DNA of 64,000 nucleotides from Yponomeuta sedellus (taxonomy: Eukaryota > Arthropoda > Insecta > Lepidoptera > Yponomeutidae): the NCBI GenBank assembly GCA_934045075.1, contig OW203726.1, positions 17,919,988 through 17,983,987 on the forward strand. Reading direction: 5' to 3'. How positions within the stretch are numbered: the first letter of the stretch is position 1; each line of letters begins with the position of its first letter. The position numbers were made by a program, and so were the translations under genes. This document shows, piece by piece, positions 26,401 through 39,200 of this stretch. The notes beneath the pieces are model-generated. The model had not been told where the DNA came from, searched no databases, and saw only the letters and a list, made by a program, of their open reading frames with translations.

Positions 26401-29400
26401 CTACAGATTAAATAAATTGCCTTTAAGTCATGCTTTAGAGGAATTTGTTTTTATAAATGAGACCGTAGGTTGCAAAGATATAACATGCTTCCTGCTCAAT
26501 GCTGTATTACATATTCATTGCAAATAAACGTTTTTACAGTACTATCTGATCACAGAGCAGAAAGGTTTTAAGTACGTAGCGTAAATATCGATTTTTGTGT
26601 GGTTTTCAATAATCAATAACCCCGCAAACTCTCAATTTCAAGCGCTGTGGTTTCTGACACCTTTGAACTTCGGGTTTCCTCAAGATGTTTTTCTTCTCAG
26701 TTAGCGAGTGGTATTACTACACTTCACACATGTTCATAACTTAGAAAAGTCTTTGGTTCACCTACTTTACCCACCAACCGAATATTTATCTAAGCTCTTG
26801 TTTCTTTTACATAACATAACATAACATAACATAACATAACATAACATTTACATACAGGCACATACATTGCTTCTGGCCCCACACTAGGATACCCTGTGTC
26901 GTGGGAACCAGAAACAACGACATCACAAACATGTAAACATCCAAGACCTAGGGTTTTTTTTTGTTCCCAGCCGGGATTCGAACCCGGGACCTCTTGCATG
27001 GTAGGCAGACGCGCTACCGCTACGCCACAGAGGTCGTTTACGGCTATGTTTTGCTCCTAAATAATAGAAAGGTTTCTCAGATGATTACGCCTCTTCCCCT
27101 TTTAATAACACGGCCTATTTTCCCTTACAGTGCATGCCCTACATCGATATCCAAGTGATGACGGAGATGTTGCCCAAGATCCTCGAGTTGTCCAAATCCC
27201 CACAGCTTGGCACCAAGATCGCTTGCTGCCACTTTTTCATACTGGCCACGCACAATTTGCGCCAGGAATTGGAGCCAATAGCTGGCAAAATGATGGTCAC
27301 GTTGCTTAACGGAGCGTTCGATAGAAATCCGACTGTGAGGAAGAATTACTCGGAGGCGCTGGGACAGATATCGGCCTACGCTAAGGTATGGTCGAATTTT
27401 TGGACTAAAACTTTCGTAATTATCAATCTGAATTCAAATATGGTGGCTAAGTTGCATTGTTTAGGTGTGAAATGGGCGTAATGACAAAAGCCTTGAATTG
27501 AATGACGACGACGACTAGATTTGTTTAATAAGTATTTTGTCGTTAAGCCTATTCGAACGCCAAGTAGTTCCAGTTAGTTTATTCGATGGGTAAGTGTTTT
27601 TGGAATAAAACTTCCGCTACACATTACTTATTAAATTATTTCCGGATTCACTTTGTACGAGGATACACTAAGTTCTGATAAATGATACGAACTGACTTTG
27701 GGAACTTATAACTGATATACTGTCAAGGACTCGGGTTGGCCCGTACACACTTGGTTTCTTGTCGGAGGATTCAGACTAGGTTTCGCTCGGTATTATTCAA
27801 TAGAAAACATTGAATTTTTTTTCAGCTGTCCGAATAATTATGCTATTATTCTGACAGCTGAAAAATTCAGAATGTTTTAGGCCGACTGCAAAGTTGAAAG
27901 AGGGTTATATTTAAAAGGTTCTTGGCTTCATCAAACAGTTTTGAAGCCATTTAGAGAACCGCTCATATCAAACAATTTGGCTCGACAGCGTGAGAAGAGA
28001 TAGCGTGACGCGATGTGTCACTAAAACTAATTGTTAAAATTAGTATGTAATTTGATACGTACACGATTAAAATTGCTCAGGCGGCCCAATTATGTACCCA
28101 ATAAAATATACTTTATTGAGCACGAAATATTTACCAGGACATTACATAAGAAATAAAATTTACAAAGGCGCGCTGATTCCCTTTCATTTGAGCATTTATG
28201 TCCTTTTTTAACCTTGGACTTAACTGTTTTACCTCAGAGCTCATCAGTTGAGAAGCTGATGAAAAAGTTGGTCACATTCTACGAGACTAAAGAAGACGCG
28301 GAGTCGCGGTCGGCCATCGCGCTCATACTCAAGGCCGTCTCCAAGGCCAAGGTCGAGCGCATCAAGGACAATGAGGTCACGCTGGCCCCGATGCTCTTTA
28401 TGGCCATGCACACGCCTAAGGATGATGGTGAGCAAAAACTACAATAATAGCAATAACTAATATGACGGCGTCGGTGGCGTAGCGGTTTAACACGCTGACT
28501 GTAAAACCGAAGGTCTCGGGTTCGATCCCCGGCAGGGTCTAACTAGGAAACAAACTTTTCTAGTTTGTCTCGGGTCTTGGATGATATCTATGTATTTATT
28601 GTAATAAATCTATCGTCGAGTTAGCACCTGTAACACAAGTTATTTAGTTGTACTTAGTATGGGCCTAACAAGATATGTGTAATATGTCCATGAATATTTA
28701 CTAACTGTTAGAGAGAGAGAGAGAAAGAGAGACAGAAAGACAGAGATGGAATAATTGATTACATTGTTTGTCTGGTGGTATCACGTCCGTTATCCAAGCC
28801 GAAGTCGTGGATTTAATTCCCACTGGGGGCTGCGTACGATTGGCGTCCGCCTGTGGCATATATTCATTCATGTTTCTGATGTCCTTGGCTGGTTACCATA
28901 CCATATGATGTGTGTTATTATTTGTTGTTATTGATTGAACAACAAAACGCATGCGATAAAATTAAAAGAATAAAGAAGGATAAGCCATCGCGCTAAGGTT
29001 CAAGAAGTCAAAAGGGTCAAAGTTAATCCCGTCAAGGTCATTGAGATGGCACTGGCATTGTCACATTACATGCACTTCATCGCTACTCACGACCACATGC
29101 TTAGCCCTGCGTTCCGAGATGCGATGAAATCGATTACAGCGCGAACCCGACCAAATTTACAAGTCTTAAAGTATCTCGCACGAAACAGGGTTTTTGTGCC
29201 TACTGCACTTCTATGGATTCGCGCTGTAATCGATTTTATCGCGTCTCGGAACGCAGGGTAGGTATGATGGTGAAAACTTAAAATAAGTAATTGATTATCA
29301 CCACAGAAAGTATGTGTTTGGTGCCCGACTATTACGAAAAAGAGAGTGGTTCTGTGGCGCTAGAAGGTTAGAAAGAGAGAGGGAGAGAGAGAGAGATATG

Positions 29401-32400
29401 AATGGAAGTAGAGTTAGCCTGCGGTGGTAGTTCCAATTTTATACGATCGATTTGTTGGATTCAGACGCTATCATTAGACAATTTTGAATATTAATCTAGG
29501 TCGAGAGGGCGTCTTTCTGTAGAGGAAAAGAGAGAGAGATAGTTGTAGAGAGGGAGAGATACATGTGAATTAGTAAGTGAATGTCTGAGTGAGTAAGCGA
29601 ACGTGTGAGTAAAAGCTTGCTAGCATGGCTATTCACATTATTGTAAATAGCAATGAGTTACTAAGTGAGCGAGTGACTGAGTGAGTAAGCGAGCGAACGA
29701 GTATGTGAGTGAGTGACTGACTGAGTGAGTGAAAGACTGACTGAGTGAGTAAGTGAACAAGCCAGTAAGTAAGTGAGTGAAAAAGTAAGCGAACGAGTGG
29801 GTGCAAGACATTATTGTGAATAGTAATGTGGATATAGCGTCATGACTTCCAATCAACCATTTCCTGTGCATGCTCCAGACTCCACAACGGCGGAGACGTT
29901 TGAGGAAGTATGGTCGGATATCAGTCCCGGCCTGGAGACCGGCATCCGGCAGCACCTGCCTGCCGTAAGAGAGGCCATCGAGGTGGCCTTGGCCTCCAAC
30001 AGCTGGGCCAACAAAGTGCAGGTGAAACACTGACCCTAGTTTTCATATGCGCCAGTTAACTCTTGAGTTTTGGGCTCGCTAGAGCGACGTTCGGGGTCTA
30101 GAGCCTGCAGGGTAAATATAACGCACTCCCGCTAAATTACTGTCGCAATGCATACCGTTATTTTGTATTATATTATAAGCTACTATTTTAGAAAACTATT
30201 TTTTGAAAGCTATCGAAGAAAGAAAAAATGCGATAAGATAACTTGACAGAATTAATAAACATTTATTTTCTCGTTCGCATTCAATGTAGCTCGGCGTTCA
30301 GAATATACATTTTGGCTGTCGCTCGCCTTTTGTGTAGAATTCAAGTCGTAAAGAGTCTTATACGAATTATTTGCTAATGAAGTGAGAATTGGATCCCAGG
30401 GCAGTAACGGAGTGGCGGCCAAGTACCGAACGGCGTCAGTGGGTAGACAGACAGCTCGATAGTCGTGCGATGTGGTCAAGGTGGTCACGTGGTCAAAGGG
30501 CCTGTGGATCCAAATGGCGAGAGACTGCAAAAAATGGCGTAACAGGGAAAAGTCCTATAGCCAGCAGGGGGCGTAGGTTTGGCTGTTTATGGTCTACAAT
30601 GGCAATGCCATTGCAGACTCACCATTCACTACCTCACTCACTCACTCGAATGAACAAATTTGAATTTAGTAGCTTCAAAGCTGATTACAGTTGGCGGCTG
30701 GATTGGCGTCAGAACTTTGATATCAAGTACGCACACCAATCCTGCCGCTCAAAACATCTGTCAAATACAATAACTGGTTGGTTTCTCCCTTAGTTGCATT
30801 TGCAGAATCCTGGGTCTGGTAGACTGCCGCTTTTTTTTCAGTACTCGCTTGAAGTCAGATATTTACGAAGGGTCTGGAGAGCTACTTAAATAAGGGGATA
30901 AATATTTGCCGCCCGCTCATACAGTATGAGCGAGAGGCTCACACAAAATAGAATTTATACATTTGCCGAGAGCTTTAAGTCACCGAAGTTGAGTCGCCTT
31001 AGGTTGACTACTACTAAAAATACCTGTCACAATTTTTAAAACCTATTAAGAGGCTAAAAATTCTACCCATGCGTGTTCGAGCCGCGACCTCTGGCTAACC
31101 GTGCCAGCGCTCTCCCAACTGAGCTAATGGGCGACTCACCGGCATCAATGAAATTTCGAACCACTTTACAATACTTCCCTGTATTACGTACAGGCAGCAA
31201 CATCTGGCTGAAGTAATTTGCATCACTTGCAGCCCCGAGTACCTTACTTTGCAGTTAGGTTTTACATCGGAATGATATCGCTGTACCCACATGATTACAT
31301 TTTGAAATTTATGATGTTCACGCAAACCGAATTAGCAAAGTAAATACGATTTCTTACCCTTCAAAGGTGCTAGTTAATTCCGGATAGCCCGTTAAATACC
31401 ACCGCTATCCCACAGGCAGCTAACGCTATAAAGACGGTGTGCTCGAAGCTCTCCGCCGGACTGGGAGACCAGCGGGAGCAGTTCATCCGGTCCCTACTCG
31501 CAGCCATACACGGGAAGACCTTCGACGGGAAGGAGCATTTGCTGGACGCCTTAGCTGAGCTTTGCACGTGAGTTTGATCTATCATCTGTAGCTTAAATAC
31601 ATTATCTGAGGCCCATGGCAAATTCATGGGATGTGGGGCCCACGAGGCCCCAAATCCATGCTATGCAATGTTGTTATTTTATGTTACCAACGGATGCATT
31701 CTAAAATTGATTGTTTTCTTTTTGTGCTGATTGTCTTGAAATGTTAATTATATTTTTGAATTTATACACATTTTTTACAAAAATTTCGTTAAAAATTGTT
31801 AGGTTATATCTGAGCTCGGGGTCTCGTAGACTGGGGACGCCCATCGGGACGGGGGCCCGTGGCATTAAGCCAGTTCTGCCACCCTATAGTTACGCCATTG
31901 TCTATCAAAGTTGATTAGCACCGGGATTAGCCACAACTAACCACTGTTGTACGTCGATATCAACCCTTGTATGTCGCCACTACTAAGAGGCTCGGGTCTC
32001 TTCCTGTGTCGCAGGAAGGCTAGGCCATACTGCACCACGGAGTGGAGGATTGTAAGATAGTGGCGGACCTTACTGTCAGAAGTTATCAAGCCGCCCAAAA
32101 GTCCACCGACATGGCTTAACGACTGCCATTACACGAAATCCGGCGCCAACGGCGTAACATGCCTTGCGAAGCACGGACGTACACAAAAGGGGAAATTACG
32201 GAAATGTTTCTTAATAATCTTGTGATTTTGTTAGACCATCGACACCTGATCGACCTATCTCTCCGGGATGCAGGCGTAGGTTTACAAATGTATGCATTTT
32301 TCAACCTAAGAATACAGACTGATCACAAAATAACTCCTTTATTTAGAAGGAAGAAGAATAATAGCGCTGAAAAAGCGAATTCTTTGCCAGTTTCTTTAAC

Positions 32401-33188
32401 ACCAAAGGTTTGCTGGAAGAGAATGCTTATTGAATTAAGCACGCGTACAAGAGCGTGTTTAATGCAAAAAGTATTCTTTCATTTACTCATGTAATTAGTG
32501 CAATAAAGAATTAAAATGATAATAATAAATCTTGCTTGAGACAGGATTCGCGCGGTCTTTATTACCCCATCCGGTCCATATTACCTGTAATACACACCAA
32601 CTCCGTTTTGGTTTGCCTATACAGATAAATAAGGGTCTATGTAGGTCGCAAATCGGACGTATACAGGCTACTATTGTTAATTATACTCTATTGCATACAA
32701 ACATTTCACGGGACATTAGAAATAACATGTACGACGGCGAGCTTATCTCTGTAAGCTATCTTCCAGCAGGCCTAACCCCTACTCGTGTCATGGAAAGTCA
32801 TCTCTATTCTGAACCAAAGACTCCTCCCCCAGGATTAAAGAGGGCGAAGCACCCGTCACGCCCGCCCTCGTCGACGACTGCCTGTCGGCGCTGATGCTGG
32901 AGAGCCGCAAGGAGGCGCTGCCGTACAAGCGGCACGCCATCCGCGCGCTCGCCGCCGCGCTAGCCGCCACCGGCGCCGACCGCTTCCAGCAGCTCTACGA
33001 CATTGTCAAGGCCGTGCTAGCCAAGGTCAGTCGCGGGTTGAGCTTTTCCACGGCATCAAAGAGGGTAAAACGTAATAAATGTTCTTCTTTAACGGTAAAA
33101 CATTGTGTTTCACCTTCTTTGATGCCATTAAATCGATTACTCTGGCACTGTACTCGTGACATAAATGGATTGACGGACAGATTAGATT

Positions 33189-33232
<44 letters not shown>

Positions 33233-36200
33233 GCGCGCGCACGCACGCAAGCGCGCACACGCACACATGTCGTAGGCGGTTCCTACTTTTCTTCCGAAAA
33301 TATAATTTTGGGAAAAAAATTGTAGAATAGAAATAAATTGTTGTAAATCACAAATTCTAGTTGGAGTCTTTTAGGAAGTACTCGTTTTAGAGCTCATTCT
33401 ATCTTGTTTAGTGAATGTCGAAAAATATCAGTAATTTAAACATAGCTTGATCGTTCGTCAGGAGGAGCCGACGTCAGCAGACAGCGATGACGACAGTGAG
33501 GGCGCCGCGGCGCGACGGAAACAGATCACAGAGCTGAAGGAGGCGGCCTACGAACTGCTCGGGAAGGCCTGGCCTAAGGATCCACACACGCAAGGTTCTA
33601 CGCTGTGTATACCAGATTTAGCGTAGCGACTGTGATCTGGCAATATGTCCTAAGTCTAATTTGTCAAATTTACAAACCAAAGACATGTTTTCGATGAGCC
33701 ATCTTTAGAGCGACTTATCGACGTTATAGCCGACGCTGACGCTATCTGAATGAAGGAAGGCCAGCCGAGTAGAAACTAAACAAACCTGTACGTAATATAC
33801 AGGGTGTCTCATTCAAATCGGTCAGTATGGGAAAGTCTGATACTATAAGACATACGAAGATCTGTTCTGAGGAACCATGTCATCGATTTTGATAACAAGA
33901 AAAACTGCACTCATACATTTTAAAAAACATCTGTACTCTTTTCGGGAATCGAACCCGGTTGTTTTGAAAAAAAAATCTACACTCTTTCTATTTAGATATC
34001 GATTGTGTAGGTCTTAAGCAGTAAATGTCTGTATGAAACATGATGTCTAAAATGAATAAAATGCATTGTTTTCACATACTTTAATTTATTTTAGTAGGTG
34101 CTCGAAGTTACCACCGACTTTTAATACAATATTCAACACGTTTAGGTAACGATCTTACGATTGCATTTTGTATGAAAACAATGCATTTTATTCATTTTAG
34201 ACATCATGTTTCATACAGACATTTACTGCTTAAGACCTACACAATCGATATCTAAATAGAAATAGTGTAGGTTTTTTTTTCAAAACAACCGGGTTCGATT
34301 CCCGAACGGAGTACAGATGTTTTTTAAAATGTATGAATGCAGTTTTTCTAATTATTAAAATCGATGACATGGTTCCTCAGAACAGATCTTCGTATGCCTT
34401 ATAGTTTCAGACTTTCCCATACTGACCGATTTGAATGAGACACCCTGTAGAGAGTATTTGCAAAGAGGTTAGAAATTTCACTGATGCCGGTAGGTCGCCC
34501 ATTATTGGCTCACTTGGGAGAGCGCTGGTACGGTCGTGGTTTCGAGTGCCGACGTGGGTGGAGTCTTTAGCCTCTAAATAGGGTTTTAAAGAAACCTGCC
34601 TGTATAATGGATACTATGCAGCGAAGTTTCTTTGGTTTCAGGTCATACATGTAAAAACTATGTTCTACTCTATGGTTCTGTCACTTACTCATAGACTAGA
34701 AAGAAGGTAAAGCTTGGGATATATGACTGAATTAAGTCAAAATGGTTTTGTTCAAAAAAATTAAATAAGAGTTATCCTCAGATCACAGACTATACCGATA
34801 GGCTAAGCTATATTTACTGATCAAAACAATAAAGCACGCTACACGCTAGGTTCACAATAGATCAAAGCTCAAAGAGGTGGCATACGCACTGCTCTTTAGC
34901 TTTTGTCTCTCACTAATAAAGTACGTGTAACAACGTGCATCCACCACCGCCCAGAACATCTGCTACATCTGTTCTTACAACACAGTCGAATCGTAACACA
35001 GGAAGGAGCTCTCGGGCGATCCTTCTAACCAATATCAATTCTACGATCAAGATATTTTTTCACATCATTTCCTGCTTCTCCATTCTTACCAGGTTTCCGT
35101 TGTCTCACAGAGAAATACCAAAAGAGTTCTTCATACACTGCGCCGAATCATAACCCAAGAGCTCACGGGCAATCCATTGGGAAAGTTCATAATCCAAAAA
35201 TATTGTTACGGGCTAGGGTTCTGGATTTGGATGTAAAACGCCAATGACAACTTCTTAGGATTTATTCACGCAGGGTCTGGTCTGCAGGTCTTCACGACAC
35301 GAAGTCCACACGTAGATTCCAATCGCAGGTCTAATCGAAGTCCAATAGTATCGCTGAGGTCTTAGGTTATCGCTCGTATCGCAGGTATGTTCACTTGAAG
35401 TTCACTCTTCGCTATTCCAAACGGAACTGACAGCGCGCCGCGGCGGCCGCTATTTATATCCGCCGGCCAGGGTTCTAGAACATTCCCGTAACTACGTACC
35501 TACACTCGGTACACGCGGCAAGGTCGCTCGAACAGTTACTCATTTAAAGAGTTTTGCACCTTACGCTAGTGGACATACGAGTCATTATTGCTTGCAGCGT
35601 TTATTGTTTACTAAAACGCAGCATGCGGCGACTATTCTAGATGGTTCGGGATAGGACCGCGACACTGCTCCCCTCTTAGAGATGCTCGTCCCGAGCATCT
35701 TCATTACTGCCGTGATAAGGAGCTAAGCGGTCGATGTGAACCACTTTTTGTGCACCTCTTGGCTGCCGTTGAATTCGGTACGTCACGTCATTTAACCGAG
35801 TTACCACTTTGTACGGTCCCTCCCATCTTGTCTGCAATTTCGGAGATTTTCCTTTTCGTCGAGTTACATTGTGAAGCCAGACTAGTGCTCCTTCTTCGAA
35901 GCTGCTTGTATTTGCTCGGCGGTCATACCTAGTCTTCATCTTTTCACTCGACTCCAATCCGTTTTCCCGTACTATGGCATGAATCTCTCGCATTTTCTCA
36001 CGTAACTCGGAAATGTAGTCGTGTAGAGAACGTGAGTCGTCAGGAGGGCCTCCAGTCAGCAGATCTACTGGTATTCTCAGTTCTCGGCCAAAATTTACAC
36101 GCGCCGGGGTTACCTTCGTGCTTTCATGTTCTGCCGTTCTGTAGGCCAGAAGAAATGGCGGTATGTATTTGTCCCAGTCTCTCTGGTGCCTGTCAACGAC

Positions 36201-39200
36201 TTTTGCTAAATGTCTCTCAAGTGTTTGGTTAAATCTTTCTACCATGCCGTCAGATTGAGGATGATATGGGGTGGTCCTAGTCTTATGTATTCCCAATATT
36301 TTGCAGAGTTCTTGAAATACTTGAGACTCAAAGTTCCTGCCTTGGTCGGAGTGTATTTCCAAGGGCACACCAAACCGGCAAACTACTTCCTCAAACAACT
36401 TGGAGGCAACAGTCGTGGCTTCTTGATTGGGTATGGCGAATACCTCTGGCCATTTAGTGAAGTAATCCATAACTACCATGAAATACTTATTTCCTGATTC
36501 CGTTACTGGGAACGGTCCAGCCACATCAACTGCAATGCGTTCCCATGGCGCACCAACGTTATAAAGTTGCAGATTTCCTCGGCTTCTAGTTGGTGGGCCT
36601 TTCACCGCGGCGCAAGTAACACACTTGCGGCACCAATCTTGCACATCTTCTCGACAATGGAGCCAGTAAAACCTTTCTCGAATCTTTGTTAAAGTCCTTT
36701 TTACGCCCAAATGTCCACCTGATACGCCGTCATGTACTTCACGAAGGACATCTTGTACCTTATCTCTTGGGACAACTATCTGAAGATGGAACTCTCTGCC
36801 GTTAGGTTTCTCCCATTTTCGGTAAAGTATTCCGTTCCTAAGAATAAAACTGTCCCATTGAGCCCAGTATGCCTTGGTGACAGCACTAGTAGGAGCGACT
36901 TCGCACCATCTTGGCTTGTCCTCGCCTCGTTTCTTCCATGCGACAATGAGCCGTACATCTTCGTCATCTTCCTGTGCTTCTTTCATCGCCTCATCTTCCC
37001 AAGATCTCGATGGACTCATTTTTGTCAATCTCAATGGCAGTTCCTTTGTCTCTTGTTTGGCACAGTGCTTGCAGTCTTCCGGACACGGCCTTCTTGACAG
37101 TGCGTCAGCATTTCCATGCGCCTTTCCGCTGCGGTGTTCAATAATAAAGTCGTACTCCTGCAGTTGTTCGATCCATCGAGCAACTTGCCCCTCTGGATTT
37201 TTAAATTGTAACAGCCACTTCAGGGCGGCGTGGTCAGTGCGAAGCGTAAACCGCATGCCGAGGAGATATTTGCTGAAGTGCTGTACTGTCTTTACCACAG
37301 CCAAGAGCTCCCTTCTTGTCACACAATAGTTCCTTTCAGGTTTCGATAGCGATTTACTAAAATAGGCCATCACAACCTCTCTGTCGCCTTGTTTCTGCGA
37401 TAACACTCCTCCGATCGCTGTGTTACTGGCGTCAGTGTCTACAATGAATTGGCCGTTAGGTTGCGGAAATCCCAAAATTGGAGTCTCGCAAAGACATTTT
37501 CTTAATTTTTGAAAGGAACTCTCACATGTGTCATCCCAATGAAATGACTGCTTGTCTTCAGTCAGTCTGTGTAAAGGCTTGGCAATTTCAGAGAACCCCT
37601 TAACAAACCGTCTATAATATGAGCATAGCCCTAAAAATGCTCGCACTTCAGTCTTGTCTTTGGGAGTAGCCCATTTTTGCACTGCTTCGATTTTGGCTGG
37701 ATCTGTCTGTATGCCTTCGCTGGTTATCACATGGCCGAGATAGCTAACCTTGTTCTTAAATAAACTGCATTTCTTCGGATTTAACTTTAAGTTTGCTCCC
37801 ATTATCTTCTTAAAAACTTGCTCTAGATTTTGTAAGTGGTCCTCAAAATCCGTACCCATGATTATGACGTCATCCAAGTAGACAAGGCAGGCTTCCCCAA
37901 CTAATCCGGCCAGTACGCACTCCATAAGTCGTTCGAATGTAGCTGGCGCGTTGCACAATCCAAAAGGCATCACGTTAAATTGCCATAGACCTTTGCCAGT
38001 TGAAAAGGCTGTCTTCTCTTTATCCTTCGGATCAATTTCCACTTGCCAATAGCCCGATTTCAGATCTAATGTCGAGAACCATTTCATACCACTCAATGTG
38101 TCCAGGGTATCGTCTATTCGTGGCAGTGGATAACTATCCTTCTTGGTCACATCGTTAAGCCGTCGATAGTCTACACAGAACCTTGTGCTACCATCTTTCT
38201 TCTTTACCAACACAACGGGAGAACACCATGGGCTAGCAGAAGGTTCTATAATCTTGTTTCTCTTCATGTCGTCCAACATGTCTTGTACTTCCTTTTCTTT
38301 GGCAATCGGTATGCGCCTCGCTCGCTGACGAATAGGTCGCTCCTGTCCGGTGTCGATTTTGTGCTGAACTAACGATGTTCTTCCAGGATTTCCTTCGTCA
38401 AAGAAGATATCCCTAAAGCGCAGTAGCAACCTCTTAGCTTTCATGCTTTGCGAATAGCTCAGATTACTCTTAGAATCCTCAAGGAGCTTAGTGACTATAA
38501 TTTCACTCCTGGTATTCGATGTGTTTGAGCTTGGAGATGATTGGCAGCTTCTCATCCAAACGGCTTCCTCACACCTTCCAATAACGTCACCTTTGCTAAG
38601 GGTAATCTCACGATCGCCTATATTCACAACCCTTACTACAGCGGTCTTGCCTCCATAGACGAGAGTTCTTGCTGTCAGCAATTTCTGACTGGCTGCACTG
38701 TCTCGTGTATCTTCAATCAGCACACACCTATTCCGCTGATTCTTCTGACTTGAAGGCAGCTTCACCTTTACTTCAGTTTGTGCTCGTCTAGGTATTACGA
38801 TTTTCTTCAGGCACGTGACATTTCCATCGGGACCGCCAAGTATGAAGTTCTCCTCATCACCACATTTAAAGACACCGTTAGTGACATCGATGTGACAGTT
38901 GTGTTTTTTCATAAAGTCTAGGCCCAGAATGCAATCATCCATAATTTCGGCTACGATTACGTTGTGAATATATGACGCCTCCCCAACGCATATCGTAACC
39001 GACCTTTCACCCAGGACGGGTATCTGCTGGCCAGAAGCGGAGAGAAGTCTGCTTAAACTGGTGCCTTTGCGGCTCCCTACAGCTTTCACCAGGTCTGGTC
39101 TCACTATTGTTCTAGAGGCTCCTGTATCTAGGGTGATTTTGCACTCTATTTTGTTCACTGCACCGCGTATTAGTAGACTGTTCCCGTTCCATGCTTGTGA

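Noticed and set aside
26965..27037. Functional tRNA-Gly-like gene
   Set aside because: Part of a SINE with a defined body and tail, present again at 45930-46135 with damage.
29638..30030. 130-residue frame rich in THSLTYSF repeats on the - strand
   Set aside because: Translation of the degenerate (GTGA)n tract and the antisense of exon 26.
32159..32494. 111-residue frame in ECM29 intron 27
   Set aside because: No family recognised, AT-rich, begins inside a SINE-like repeat; treated as chance.
36732..37329. Open frames on the + strand within the Gypsy element
   Set aside because: Shadows of the pol frame on the opposite strand without recognisable domains.
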